A stretch of 23,240 nucleotides of DNA from NCBI GenBank assembly GCA_900546785.1, contig URED01000035.1:1-23240 (forward strand), read 5' to 3'. Under the pieces are notes generated by a model that did not search any database, was not told the origin of the DNA, and saw only the letters and a program-made list of their open reading frames with translations. The position numbers and the translations under genes were made by a program. Of this stretch, positions 15,304-23,121 are shown in pieces (the first letter of the stretch is position 1; the number at the start of each line of letters is the position of its first letter). The stretch comes from an uncultured Oscillospiraceae bacterium. GTDB lineage: Bacteria; Bacillota; Clostridia; Oscillospirales; Acutalibacteraceae.

Positions 15304-15526
15304 AAATAAAAACGCTTTGATGGGGATAAGACTGCGGTTTAAGCTGTTTCAGAGAGCGCCCGGCTGCTGAAAAAGGCGCACAGCCGCCCGTAAGCCACCG
15401 CCCCGGAGTGCCGCCAATACCGGCCGTTTGCCCGCGTTAAGGGCTGAATGAGAGGCACTTTTGTGCAATTCAGGTGGAACCGTGGATATTTATTCACCCT
15501 GTGCTTACCGCGCGGGGTGTTTTTTA
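15304..15526 (+). ncRNA. T-box leader of thrS, predicted to sense uncharged tRNA-Thr
   Basis: The leader has the T-box landmarks in order. CAGAGAGC (15350-15357) matches the stem I AG-bulge. A GGCTG/CAGCC stem (15362-15366 with 15381-15385) encloses the apical loop. The T-box sequence CAGGTGGAACCGTG (15471-15484) matches the AGGGTGGNACCGCG consensus, and a terminator follows. The specifier is probably ACC (Thr) at 15397-15399, but I could not fold stem I with certainty. Uncharged tRNA-Thr pairing with specifier and TGGA bulge would stabilise the antiterminator and allow thrS transcription. The gene downstream being thrS supports the assignment. Confidence 0.88.
15495..15526 (+). terminator. 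Regulated terminator of the thrS T-box
   Basis: CACCCTGTG (15495-15503) pairs with CGCGGGGTG (15511-15519), with two G-U pairs and the loop CTTACCG, followed by TTTTTTATTT. Its 5' arm contains CACC, which can instead pair with GGTG of the T-box sequence, the usual switch between termination and read-through. Confidence 0.85.
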
Positions 15527-15571
15527 TTTAATGCCGCCGCAGACGGATCAAAATTTTACGGAGGGAAAACT

Positions 15572-17479
15572 ATGAAGATCACGCTTAAAGACGGTACGGT
15601 TAAGGAATATTCCGCAGCAATGACCGCCGCAGACGTGGCAAAAGACATTTCAATGGGGCTTTACAGAAACGCCTGCTGCTGCAAGATCAACGGAGAGGTC
15701 AAAGACCTGCGCACCGTAATGGACGGCGACTGCGCGCTGGAGATCCTGACCTTTGACGATGAGGACGGCAAAAAGGCCTTTAATCACACGGCTTCACACA
15801 TTATGGCGCAGGCCGTTAAAAGGCTTTATCCCGAGGCAAAGCTTACGATCGGCCCTGCCATTCACGACGGCTTTTACTATGATTTTGACGTTGAAACGCC
15901 CTTCTCGCCAGAGGATCTTGAAAAGATAGAAGCTGAGATGAAGAAGATCGTGAAAGAAGGATTTGCGCTTGAAAGATTTGAGCTTGCGCCGGACGAGGCA
16001 ATTAAGCTTATGCAGGAAAAGGGCGAGCCCTACAAGGTTGAACTGATCGAAGAGCACGCCGGAAAGGGCGAAAACATCAGCTTTTACAAGCAGGGCGAAT
16101 TCACCGAGCTTTGCGCCGGCCCGCACCTTGCGGACGTAAAACCCGTAAAAGCTTTCAAGCTGACAAACTGCACGGGCGCTTATTGGCGCGGCGACGCCAA
16201 AAACAAGATGCTCTGCCGCGTTTACGGCACGGCATTCCCGAAGGCTTCCATGCTGGAGGAGCACCTTGCCATGCTGGAGGAGGCAAAAAAGCGCGACCAC
16301 AGAAAGATAGGCAAGGAACTGGAGCTGTTTACGATCATGGAGGAGGGACCCGGTTTCCCGTTCTTCCTGCCCAAGGGAATGGAGCTTAAAAACACGCTGA
16401 TCGATTACTGGCGCGAGATTCACCGCAAGGCGGGCTACTATGAGATCCAGACCCCGATGATACTCAACCGCGCGCTGTGGGAAAGGAGCGGCCACTGGGA
16501 TCACTATAAGCAGAATATGTATACCACCGTTATTGACGACGAGGACTACGCGATCAAACCCATGAACTGCCCCGGCGGCATACTGGTTTACAAAACAAAG
16601 ATGCACTCCTATAAGGACCTGCCGCTCAGAATGGGCGAATTGGGTCTTGTGCACCGCCATGAGCTTTCCGGCGCGCTGCACGGGCTTATGCGCGTAAGGT
16701 GCTTTACGCAGGACGACGCGCACATCTTTATGACGCGCGAACAGATAAAAGACGAGATCAAGGGCGTTGTTAAGCTTATCGACAAGGTCTACAACACTTT
16801 CGGCTTTGAATACCATATTGAGCTTTCAACAAAGCCTGAGGATTCCATGGGCAGCGAAGAGGACTGGGAGATTGCGACCGACGCTTTACGCGATGCGGTA
16901 ACGGAGCTTGGCTACGATTTTGAAGTGAACGAGGGCGACGGCGCATTCTACGGACCGAAGCTTGATTTTCATCTTACGGACTGTCTTGGCAGAACATGGC
17001 AGTGCGGCACGATACAGCTTGACTTCCAGCTGCCGGAAAGATTTGAGCTTGAATACACGGGCGCGGACGGCGCAAAGCACAGACCCATCATGATACACCG
17101 CGTTGTATTCGGCAGCATTGAAAGATTTATCGGTATCCTCACCGAGCATTTTGCCGGTGCGTTCCCGACATGGCTTGCGCCCGTTCAGGTAAAGCTTTTG
17201 CCGATAGCAGACAGGCACTTCAGCTATTTGGCCGCCGTTAAGGAACGCCTTGAAAGGCACGGCATCCGCTGCGAGATAGACGACCGTTCCGAAAAGATCG
17301 GTTTCAAGATCCGCGCCGCGCAGCTTGAAAAGGTTCCGTATATGCTTGTTGCGGGAGACAAGGATATTGAAAACAACACCGTTTCCGTGCGCGCAAGAAA
17401 GGGCGGCGAGCAGGGCGCGTGCAGCCTTGACGACTTTATTGAGCAGATCAAAAAGGAGATCAAGACCAAGGCGCTTTAA
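15572..17479 (+). CDS. thrS: Threonyl-tRNA synthetase
   Basis: ThrRS charges tRNA-Thr with threonine. The 635 residues follow the full bacterial layout: TGS domain (1-62), editing domain with H72, H76, C181 and H185 (HTASH and LCAGPHL), class II catalytic core, and anticodon-binding domain from about 535. The zinc ligands that recognise threonine are C333 (MNCPGG), H384 (DDAHIF) and H509 (MIHRVVFGSIERF), positions almost identical to C334, H385 and H511 of the E. coli enzyme. Motif 2 is RMGELGLVHRHELSGALHGLMRVR. The ATG at 15572 has GGAGGG upstream; an in-frame extension back to 15461 would run through the T-box and terminator and is not real. Expression is set by the T-box leader. No odd residues are seen. 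Confidence 0.98.
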   Translation: MKITLKDGTVKEYSAAMTAADVAKDISMGLYRNACCCKINGEVKDLRTVMDGDCALEILTFDDEDGKKAFNHTASHIMAQAVKRLYPEAKLTIGPAIHDGFYYDFDVETPFSPEDLEKIEAEMKKIVKEGFALERFELAPDEAIKLMQEKGEPYKVELIEEHAGKGENISFYKQGEFTELCAGPHLADVKPVKAFKLTNCTGAYWRGDAKNKMLCRVYGTAFPKASMLEEHLAMLEEAKKRDHRKIGKELELFTIMEEGPGFPFFLPKGMELKNTLIDYWREIHRKAGYYEIQTPMILNRALWERSGHWDHYKQNMYTTVIDDEDYAIKPMNCPGGILVYKTKMHSYKDLPLRMGELGLVHRHELSGALHGLMRVRCFTQDDAHIFMTREQIKDEIKGVVKLIDKVYNTFGFEYHIELSTKPEDSMGSEEDWEIATDALRDAVTELGYDFEVNEGDGAFYGPKLDFHLTDCLGRTWQCGTIQLDFQLPERFELEYTGADGAKHRPIMIHRVVFGSIERFIGILTEHFAGAFPTWLAPVQVKLLPIADRHFSYLAAVKERLERHGIRCEIDDRSEKIGFKIRAAQLEKVPYMLVAGDKDIENNTVSVRARKGGEQGACSLDDFIEQIKKEIKTKAL

Positions 17480-17510
17480 TTTTAAAACATTTGTATATAT
17501 TAACAAAAAT

Positions 17511-17546
17511 GCCGGGTGCTTAAAAGCATCCGGCTTGATTTTTTTG
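17511..17546. terminator. Probably bidirectional terminator between thrS and the hydrolase gene
   Basis: GCCGGGTGCT (17511-17520) pairs over 10 bp with AGCATCCGGC (17525-17534) around TAAA. On the plus strand TTGATTTTTTTG follows; on the minus strand ATTTTTGTTAA follows. The hairpin can therefore end both thrS and the convergent hydrolase operon. Confidence 0.88.
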
Positions 17547-17567
17547 TATAATTTTACAGAAATTTCT

Positions 17568-18536
17568 TTATTTTTCGACAGTAATGATTGCGCCGCTGTA
17601 TTTCTCAAAAAAAGTGTTGAGCGCCTGCTCGTAAAGCGCGCTGTTATGGTAGTAGCTTCTGGCGTGGACCGCGCCCTCAACGGCAAGCAGCTCCTTTTCC
17701 GCGCCGCAGGCATCGTACAATTCTTTTTCCATATAAAACGGCACGAAATCATCTTTTGTGCCGTGGATAAAAAGCACCGGCGCCCGGGAATTTTTAACAT
17801 GCTCTATGGGTGCGGCGCCCTTGAATGAATAGTGCGCAAAGAGCCTGCACAGCAGATCACAGATATGCAGTATCGGAAACGCGGGCAGATGAAATGAAGT
17901 TTTGAGCTGATATGCAAACTCCGCCCAGGCGCTTGTATAAGAACAGTCTGCAATGATTCCCCTAACATCCCCGTTCCCGATCTTATCACTCATCATAAGC
18001 ACGGTAGCCGCGCCCATGGAAACGCCCATAAGAAAAACGCTTAAATTCGGAAAACGCTTTTTTGCATAATCAAGCCACAGCAAAGTATCCGCCGATTCAT
18101 GCGTACCGTAGCCCATAAAGCTTCCGCCGCTTATGCCGCATCCGCGGTGCTCCGGCATCAGCACGGTAAAGCCCTTGTTATAGAAATAATCCGCTTCAAA
18201 GGCAAATTCGCCGAGTCCGGAACTCCTTGCGCCGTGGCAGGCGACCAGCAGGATCCCGTTGCTTTTTTCCGGAACCAGCAGCTTGGCGCGCAAAGCGCAG
18301 CCGGCGGAATCGAGCTCCAATTCTTCAAGCGGAAGCGTTTTGAAATGCGCTTCTGCGGCAAGCGCCTCTTTTTCATACCGGTTCGGCCCGTCGTTACCTG
18401 CAACAAGGGAATACAGGAATTTAGGTATAGGTATCGTTTTCAGCGAAATAAGCTGGTTTAAAATTACGGCGCAGGCGGCAAAAAGCAGGAATAAAAGCGC
18501 CGCGGCAACACAAAGTATAATGATAAAGGCTTTCAT
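17568..18536 (-). CDS. Membrane-anchored alpha/beta hydrolase (serine aminopeptidase S33-like)
   Basis: This 322-residue protein has an uncleaved-looking N-terminal membrane helix (about 3-29) followed by an alpha/beta hydrolase domain. The catalytic triad is visible: Ser173 in the nucleophile elbow GVSMG, Asp262 in HGTKDDFVP and His291 in GAVHARS. LLVACHGARSSG (96-107) supplies the oxyanion region, and PEHRGCGISGG is typical of YqkD/BAAT-like bacterial hydrolases. The substrate is unknown; an ester or short peptide near the membrane is a reasonable guess. The gene overlaps the end of prmA by 4 bases (ATGA), so it is the last gene of the yhaM-prmA unit, though nothing in its sequence links it to RNA or ribosome work. 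Confidence 0.9.
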   Translation of the reverse strand: MKAFIIILCVAAALLFLLFAACAVILNQLISLKTIPIPKFLYSLVAGNDGPNRYEKEALAAEAHFKTLPLEELELDSAGCALRAKLLVPEKSNGILLVACHGARSSGLGEFAFEADYFYNKGFTVLMPEHRGCGISGGSFMGYGTHESADTLLWLDYAKKRFPNLSVFLMGVSMGAATVLMMSDKIGNGDVRGIIADCSYTSAWAEFAYQLKTSFHLPAFPILHICDLLCRLFAHYSFKGAAPIEHVKNSRAPVLFIHGTKDDFVPFYMEKELYDACGAEKELLAVEGAVHARSYYHNSALYEQALNTFFEKYSGAIITVEK

Positions 18537-19474
18537 TTTCTTTTACATGCAAAGACGTTCCAGCCGTTTGCGTTGCGGTGTTCTATAATATCAAAGCCGT
18601 TTTTTTCAAAGCACGCCTCTACTTCGTCTTTTCTTGAATCTATGATGCCGCCGGTGATAAACACGCCGTTTTCCTTAAGAAACGGCGCCGCCTGCGGAGT
18701 GAACTTCATGATAACGTCAGCCACTATGTTGGCTATAACGATATTGTATCTGCCGCTTACGTTTTCTGAAAGATCGCCGCTTACGGCATCAAAAACCGGC
18801 GGTTTAAAACCGTTTTCTGCCGCGTTTGCCAGCGCCGTTTTGACGGCAAGCTTATCAATATCAACGCCGAAAGCGCTTTTTGCCCCCAGCAGGAGCGCGG
18901 CAATAGAAAGGATCCCGCTGCCGCAGCCGACATCCAGCACTGCAGCTTCATCTTTAACATAATCCTCCAGCATCTCAAGGCAAAGGCGCGTGGTGGGATG
19001 GCTGCCCGTACCGAATGCAAGACCCGGTTCAAGGGTGAGCACAGTTCTGCCGTTCGTATTATCTACCTGCTCCCATTTGGGCTTTATCAGCAGCCTGTTG
19101 CCGACGGGCACCGCGTGCCAGTATTTTTTCCAGTTATTAATCCAATCCTCTGTTTTGCATTCGTCCGTTTCGATTTTATATTCTATCCCCTGCGCGCTCA
19201 ATCGGTCCTCAAGGAAAGAAACTGCCTCCGCCGGATTCTCCTCAGGGCTTATATAAATATGTATAATTCCCTTTGAACGGTCTTTGCTCAGAAGCTCTGA
19301 CGATATAAGATCCACATGCGCAATTTCAAGCGTTTCATTTACAACATCGGAATAATCCTCTATATAAATGCCGTAAGGCACCGTCATATTGGCGATATCA
19401 GCCGCCGTTTCAATATCGGCAGCCGGCACGCTGACCTTGATCTCCGCCCAATCCTGCTGTGTAAAATCAGCCAT
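18533..19474 (-). CDS. prmA: Ribosomal protein L11 methyltransferase
   Basis: PrmA trimethylates ribosomal protein L11 using S-adenosylmethionine. Counted from the ATG at 19474 (313 residues), the N-terminal ferredoxin-like L11-binding part (about 10-105) is followed by WINNWKKYWHAVPVGNRLLI and PGLAFGTGSHPTTRLCLEML, whose GTGSHPTT (155-162) is the PrmA hallmark. Then comes SAM motif I LDVGCGSGILS (180-190), the acidic strand FGVDID (202-207) and NIVIANIVADVI (244-255) in place of the usual NPPY. The ATG has GGAGG 8 bases upstream; a TTG 18 bases earlier would overlap that site and is less likely. It follows yhaM by 14 bases and overlaps the hydrolase gene. Everything expected is present. Confidence 0.96.
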   Translation of the reverse strand: MADFTQQDWAEIKVSVPAADIETAADIANMTVPYGIYIEDYSDVVNETLEIAHVDLISSELLSKDRSKGIIHIYISPEENPAEAVSFLEDRLSAQGIEYKIETDECKTEDWINNWKKYWHAVPVGNRLLIKPKWEQVDNTNGRTVLTLEPGLAFGTGSHPTTRLCLEMLEDYVKDEAAVLDVGCGSGILSIAALLLGAKSAFGVDIDKLAVKTALANAAENGFKPPVFDAVSGDLSENVSGRYNIVIANIVADVIMKFTPQAAPFLKENGVFITGGIIDSRKDEVEACFEKNGFDIIEHRNANGWNVFACKRK

Positions 19475-19488
19475 AATCCTTTCCTCCG

Positions 19489-20451
19489 TCAATCCTCAAG
19501 CTTAACGATATGCTCCGTGCCTGAAAGGCCGTGGTTATAGAGCTTTCTGTTTTCGAGCGACCATTGCCTGTCTGAAAACTTGCCGGGCTCCACCTTTGCC
19601 GTTGCGCTGTGAAATTCAAAGATCTGCGCGTCAAGCGTGTCCAGGGCAGAGAGGATCTGCGCTTCAAGGAACATGGGGCGAACGGGCGAACCGAATTCCG
19701 GAACGCCGTGGTGGCTGAGTATCATATGCTCTATGAGCTGCGCCTTTTCCTGCGGCACGCCGAGGCGCTTTGCCGCTTCATCCACCCACACGGCGCCCTC
19801 AACAAGATGCCCTATAAGCTCGCCCCCTGCCGAATAGCCGTTTACAAGGCCGGTTTTTGAAAATGTGAATTCCCATGTTTTGGCAACATCGTGCAGGATC
19901 GCGCCGGAGAGCAGCAGCTCCCTGTTGATATTCGGATAGATCTTGCAGATCTCCTCCGCCATTCGCACGATCGAGACCGTGTGCAGCATAAGGCCGCCGA
20001 GCATTGCGTGGTGGAGCCGAAACGCCGCCGGGCAGGTAACCAGGATATCCTTTTTGCTTTCCATGATATCCGTAACAAGCTTTTTAAGATCAGCGTCATT
20101 AAAGGCGGCAACTCTTTTCATAAGCATATCGTAGATCTGCCTGCCGCCCACGGCGGACGCGGGCACAAGATCAGCAAGGTTGTAATCATCCGACGGCACG
20201 GCGGGGCGTATCTGCGTGATTCTGAACTGATCGCGCCCGTTATACTGTTCAATACTGCCGCGCACCTTAACAACGCTCTCTTCCTCAAACGCCTCTCCGC
20301 TGAAATCCCAGAGCTTAGCAGACATCTCGCCATCCTTATCCCCAAGCATAAGATCAAGATAGGAAGAGCCGTTTTTTGCCTTTTTTACCTCGCATTTTTT
20401 TATGAGCACAAAGCCTTCCGAAAGTCCGTTTTGAAGCTGTGTAAAATTCAT
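19489..20451 (-). CDS. yhaM: 3'-5' exoribonuclease YhaM
   Basis: YhaM-family proteins are Mn-dependent 3'-5' exonucleases that trim RNA (and DNA) ends in Firmicutes. The 320-residue length is typical. An OB-fold occupies about residues 10-85 (SYLDLMLGDKDGEMSAKLWD, VVKVRGSIEQYNGRDQFRI) and an HD domain about 145-285. Metal-binding residues are in place: H157 (LMLHTVS), H187-D188 (AILHDVAK), H215 (IGHLVEG), H247-H248 (LSHHGVPEFGSP) and D271 (ALDTLDA). The ATG has AGAGGT about 7 bases upstream, and a promoter lies 34 bases before it. It leads a three-gene unit with prmA and a hydrolase. Confidence 0.95.
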   Translation of the reverse strand: MNFTQLQNGLSEGFVLIKKCEVKKAKNGSSYLDLMLGDKDGEMSAKLWDFSGEAFEEESVVKVRGSIEQYNGRDQFRITQIRPAVPSDDYNLADLVPASAVGGRQIYDMLMKRVAAFNDADLKKLVTDIMESKKDILVTCPAAFRLHHAMLGGLMLHTVSIVRMAEEICKIYPNINRELLLSGAILHDVAKTWEFTFSKTGLVNGYSAGGELIGHLVEGAVWVDEAAKRLGVPQEKAQLIEHMILSHHGVPEFGSPVRPMFLEAQILSALDTLDAQIFEFHSATAKVEPGKFSDRQWSLENRKLYNHGLSGTEHIVKLED

Positions 20452-20484
20452 AAAGCATACCTCTGTTTAACGAATGATGAATTC

Positions 20485-20513
20485 ATTATATACTAATTTT
20501 AAATTTTAATCAA
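20485..20513 (-). promoter_or_regulatory. Promoter of the yhaM-prmA-hydrolase unit
   Basis: On the minus strand TTGATT (20513-20508) and TATAAT (20490-20485) are 17 bases apart. The same two hexamers and spacing occur in the polysaccharide promoter. Transcription would begin near 20478, about 27 bases before the yhaM ATG. Confidence 0.75.
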
Positions 20514-20550
20514 TTAAAAAGGCGGAATTGTTATATTTGCCGTAGTGTTC

Positions 20551-20579
20551 TTGACAAAATTTAATTTGGTTGATAAACT
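20551..20579 (+). promoter_or_regulatory. Probable promoter of the pseudokinase-VanZ unit
   Basis: TTGACA (20551-20556) is followed after 17 bases by TAAACT (20574-20579). Two further TATAAT hexamers (20588-20593 and 20598-20603) lie downstream, the first with only a weak -35 candidate at suitable distance. Which -10 is used is uncertain; the perfect TTGACA favours the first pair. Confidence 0.5.
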
Positions 20580-20641
20580 ATGTTATATATAATTTACTAT
20601 AATAGGCGTATTCTAAAGACGATCTGCTTGGGGGCAATAAA

Positions 20642-22324
20642 TTGAGCTTCGATAATTTATGCATGAACTGCTTTGAAAGACTTACAGACGGCAGCATCTG
20701 CCGCAAATGCGGCTTTGATAACGATTCACCCGCCGACATGCTGTTTCTGCCGCGGAAAACCCTGCTTGCAAACAGATATGTGGTAGGCAAGGATATATCG
20801 CAGGAGAGCGACGCCGTTACCTATATGGGATACGATACCGAACGCGAGGCGCAGGTAACCATACGCGAGCTTATACCGAAGGGCATTGCAAACAGGCTTG
20901 AGGGCAATCCGGACGTGCATATACGCGAAAGGTACAGAAAGAATTTTGAGGAATACAAAAAATCCTTTTCCCGCCTTTGGAAAACGCTGAAAGGGCTGAA
21001 CGCGCTTTCCGCCGTTATACCCGTCATTGACGTGTTTGAGGAAAATGAGACCGTTTATGCCGTTTGCGAATATATGGCAACGGTTTCGCTAAGGGATTTT
21101 CTGATAAGAAATGAAAACAACAATATCCCGTGGGACAGGGCAAGGCTCATGTTCATGCCCGTGCTCACAACGCTTGAACGCCTGCACGAGGAAGGCATTA
21201 TCCACGGCGGCATCAACCCGGAAAATCTTGTGTTGTGCGGGGACGGCAAAGTGCGCCTGGCGGGCTTTTGCATAAGCGAATGCAACACGGCAAGCGGCGA
21301 GCTTGAATTCAACGAGCACGAGGGCTATACGGCGCTGGAGCAATATGACAATAATCACAAGATCTGCCCGGCAACCGATATTTACGCATTTTCCGCGTGT
21401 ATATACAGAGCGCTTGTAGGCACAAACCCGCCGAGTGCGCTTTCAAGGGAAACGAACGACCGCCTTATGATCCCGAACAGGATTGCAGAGACCATCCCGG
21501 CATACGTTATCAAGGCGCTCGGCGCGGGCCTTCAGATCTACCCGGAAAGAAGAATACAGAACGTTTACGATTACAGAGAGCTTTTGAATGCGGCGCCCTC
21601 CGTAGTTGCCAAGGCGGCGGACATACAGGCCGTGGAGGAACGCGAACACGAGGACGAGCCGGAAGAAAAGCCGGCGCCGGCGCGCGAACAGAAGCCGCAA
21701 GCCGCAAAGAAAAAGCTTGGCAAACCACAGATCGCAGCGATCATTATAGCTGTTATTGCCGTAATTGCGGTTGCCGTCTATATCTTCGGCTTTTCCGGGC
21801 TGATCGGCACGGAAGAGCCTGCAACCGAACCCGTCACCCTGCAACAGGTCACCGTACCTGATTTCAGCTCCGTGGGCTACACCGAATCCGATATCAGAAA
21901 CAGCGGATCCTGGAACGAGCAATTTAAGATAACCTTTGAATACGCCTATTCCCCGGATTATGAAGCGGGCATTGTATTCCAGCAGAGCGTTGCCGCCGGT
22001 GAACAGGTGCAGCAGGGCAGCGCGATCGTGCTAACCGTAAGCCGCGGCACCCAAATGGCGGATGTACCTGATGTGGGCGGACTGACCGAAGAAGAAGCCA
22101 GAGCTCAGCTTGAGGAACAGGGCTTTAAGGTTGAAGTGGTCTATTCGTATAACGACGGCTCCTACACAGCGGGAGAGGTGAAAAGTAGCGGCGGCATAGC
22201 GCCGGAGGAAGGCACTTCGGTTCCGGTCGGCGAAACGATCATCATCCAGGTCTATGGTGAAGTAGAAACCACGACCGCCCCTCCGGAAACGACTATCGCT
22301 TCCAATGCAACGTCATCTGATTAA
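20642..22324 (+). CDS. Predicted pseudokinase: zinc ribbon, Ser/Thr kinase-like domain, TM helix, two PASTA domains
   Basis: In order, this 560-residue protein has a CxxC...CxxC zinc ribbon (C7, C10, C20, C23), a kinase-like domain (about 45-315), an acidic then Lys-rich linker, one TM helix (about 363-384), PASTA repeats at about 402-468 and 471-538, and a Thr/Ser-rich tail. The layout is PrkC-like, but every catalytic landmark is altered. The Gly-rich loop reads DISQESDAVTYMGYD without its glycines. The VAIK lysine is Arg75 (VTIREL). The HRD motif is HGGINPENL (188-196), without the catalytic Asp. DFG is GFC (208-210). GYTALEQY (228-235) and ATDIYAFSACIYRALVG are kept, so the fold is probably intact. 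PASTA domains bind peptidoglycan fragments or lipid II. The start is a TTG with GGGGGC 7 bases upstream; the next ATG would lose a zinc ligand. Confidence 0.9.
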   Translation: MSFDNLCMNCFERLTDGSICRKCGFDNDSPADMLFLPRKTLLANRYVVGKDISQESDAVTYMGYDTEREAQVTIRELIPKGIANRLEGNPDVHIRERYRKNFEEYKKSFSRLWKTLKGLNALSAVIPVIDVFEENETVYAVCEYMATVSLRDFLIRNENNNIPWDRARLMFMPVLTTLERLHEEGIIHGGINPENLVLCGDGKVRLAGFCISECNTASGELEFNEHEGYTALEQYDNNHKICPATDIYAFSACIYRALVGTNPPSALSRETNDRLMIPNRIAETIPAYVIKALGAGLQIYPERRIQNVYDYRELLNAAPSVVAKAADIQAVEEREHEDEPEEKPAPAREQKPQAAKKKLGKPQIAAIIIAVIAVIAVAVYIFGFSGLIGTEEPATEPVTLQQVTVPDFSSVGYTESDIRNSGSWNEQFKITFEYAYSPDYEAGIVFQQSVAAGEQVQQGSAIVLTVSRGTQMADVPDVGGLTEEEARAQLEEQGFKVEVVYSYNDGSYTAGEVKSSGGIAPEEGTSVPVGETIIIQVYGEVETTTAPPETTIASNATSSD

Positions 22325-22326
22325 AT

Positions 22327-22962
22327 ATGCAAAAATTTCTTCATTCCGTATCCCTCAGCATAGAAGATGTTTTTGAACGCTATTTGCTTGCGGCGCTGAT
22401 CATCACTGCCGCGGGCGTTGCGCTCATGGTGCTTGGCATTACGATAGCGGCAAGGGCGCGCGGCAAAAGCATAAAGAACGAGCTTTCACATAGCAGATAT
22501 GCAATATGCGCTTCAGGCGCGCTGCTGCTGTATATATCCGTTATTTTCAACGCCGCCGTTTTCACACGGCTTTCACAGCCCGAGCAGGATCCCTTTGCAA
22601 AGGTGTGGGGCGGCTGGGGCATCACAGACCAAACGTATTATTACGAGCTTTCTTCCATTTTCAACGTCATAATCTTCCTGCCCCTTTGCACGCTATTGTT
22701 TTTATTTTTTAAAACGGCGCTGCAAAAGGACCCGGATATAAAAAAACTGACGGCGATCGGCGCCGGAACCGGTTTTTTGATAAGCTGCATGATCGAGGGG
22801 CTTCAGATCATTTTGAGAGCCGGCACCTTTCAGGTCTCCGACCTGTTTTACAACACCTTGGGAGCGGTGCTCGGCATATTTGTGTTTATCGCGCTCAAAA
22901 AGGCAGCAGAATCCCCCGCGTTCAAACGCGCGGTCAAAAAACGAAAAAAAACGAACAGATAA
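22327..22962 (+). CDS. VanZ-like family membrane protein
   Basis: This 211-residue protein has five predicted membrane segments (about 19-42, 58-80, 108-128, 141-163, 172-190). It contains the VanZ-like conserved spots: NVIIFLPLCTLL (113-124), ISCMIEGLQIILRAG (152-166, with Glu157 and Gln160) and VSDLFYNTLGAVLG (170-183). The C-terminus is strongly basic and should be cytoplasmic. VanZ is linked to low-level teicoplanin resistance, but the molecular function of VanZ-like proteins is unsettled. The ATG follows the pseudokinase stop by 2 bases with no good ribosome site of its own, so it is probably translated by coupling. Compared with short VanZ domains there is an extra N-terminal helix. Confidence 0.85.
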   Translation: MQKFLHSVSLSIEDVFERYLLAALIITAAGVALMVLGITIAARARGKSIKNELSHSRYAICASGALLLYISVIFNAAVFTRLSQPEQDPFAKVWGGWGITDQTYYYELSSIFNVIIFLPLCTLLFLFFKTALQKDPDIKKLTAIGAGTGFLISCMIEGLQIILRAGTFQVSDLFYNTLGAVLGIFVFIALKKAAESPAFKRAVKKRKKTNR

Positions 22963-22970
22963 AAAGCTGT

Positions 22971-23003
22971 AAAAGAGCACCGTTAAACGGTGCTCTTTTT
23001 TTG
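22971..23003 (+). terminator. Terminator after the VanZ-like gene
   Basis: AAAAGAGCACCGT (22971-22983) pairs perfectly with ACGGTGCTCTTTT (22987-22999) around a 3-base loop, with further T residues after it. It closes the pseudokinase-VanZ unit. The A-run on the other side could let it work in both directions, but no minus-strand gene converges here inside the window. Confidence 0.9.
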
Positions 23004-23062
23004 CGGAAAATATCAAAATTGCTTGGTTTTATAATGAATCATAAATAAAATCACAGCATAAA

Positions 23063-23091
23063 TTGCCGGCGATGTTTTTTTAAGCTACACT
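23063..23091 (+). promoter_or_regulatory. Possible promoter of the GH3 gene
   Basis: TTGCCG (23063-23068) and TACACT (23086-23091) are 17 bases apart; each matches the sigma-A consensus at four of six positions. It lies about 30 bases before the GH3 start. I see no clear catabolite-response element. Confidence 0.4.
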
Positions 23092-23121
23092 TAGATCATA
23101 AAGATTTAAGGGGGAATTCTT

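Noticed and set aside
15461..15571. In-frame upstream extension of thrS
   Set aside because: It would translate the T-box sequence and the terminator; the ATG at 15572 has a good ribosome site and matches the normal ThrRS N-terminus.
15794..16816. Long open frame antisense to thrS (340 codons)
   Set aside because: It lies entirely opposite a strongly conserved thrS, has no ribosome site or domain signature, and such frames are expected on the complement of GC-containing genes.
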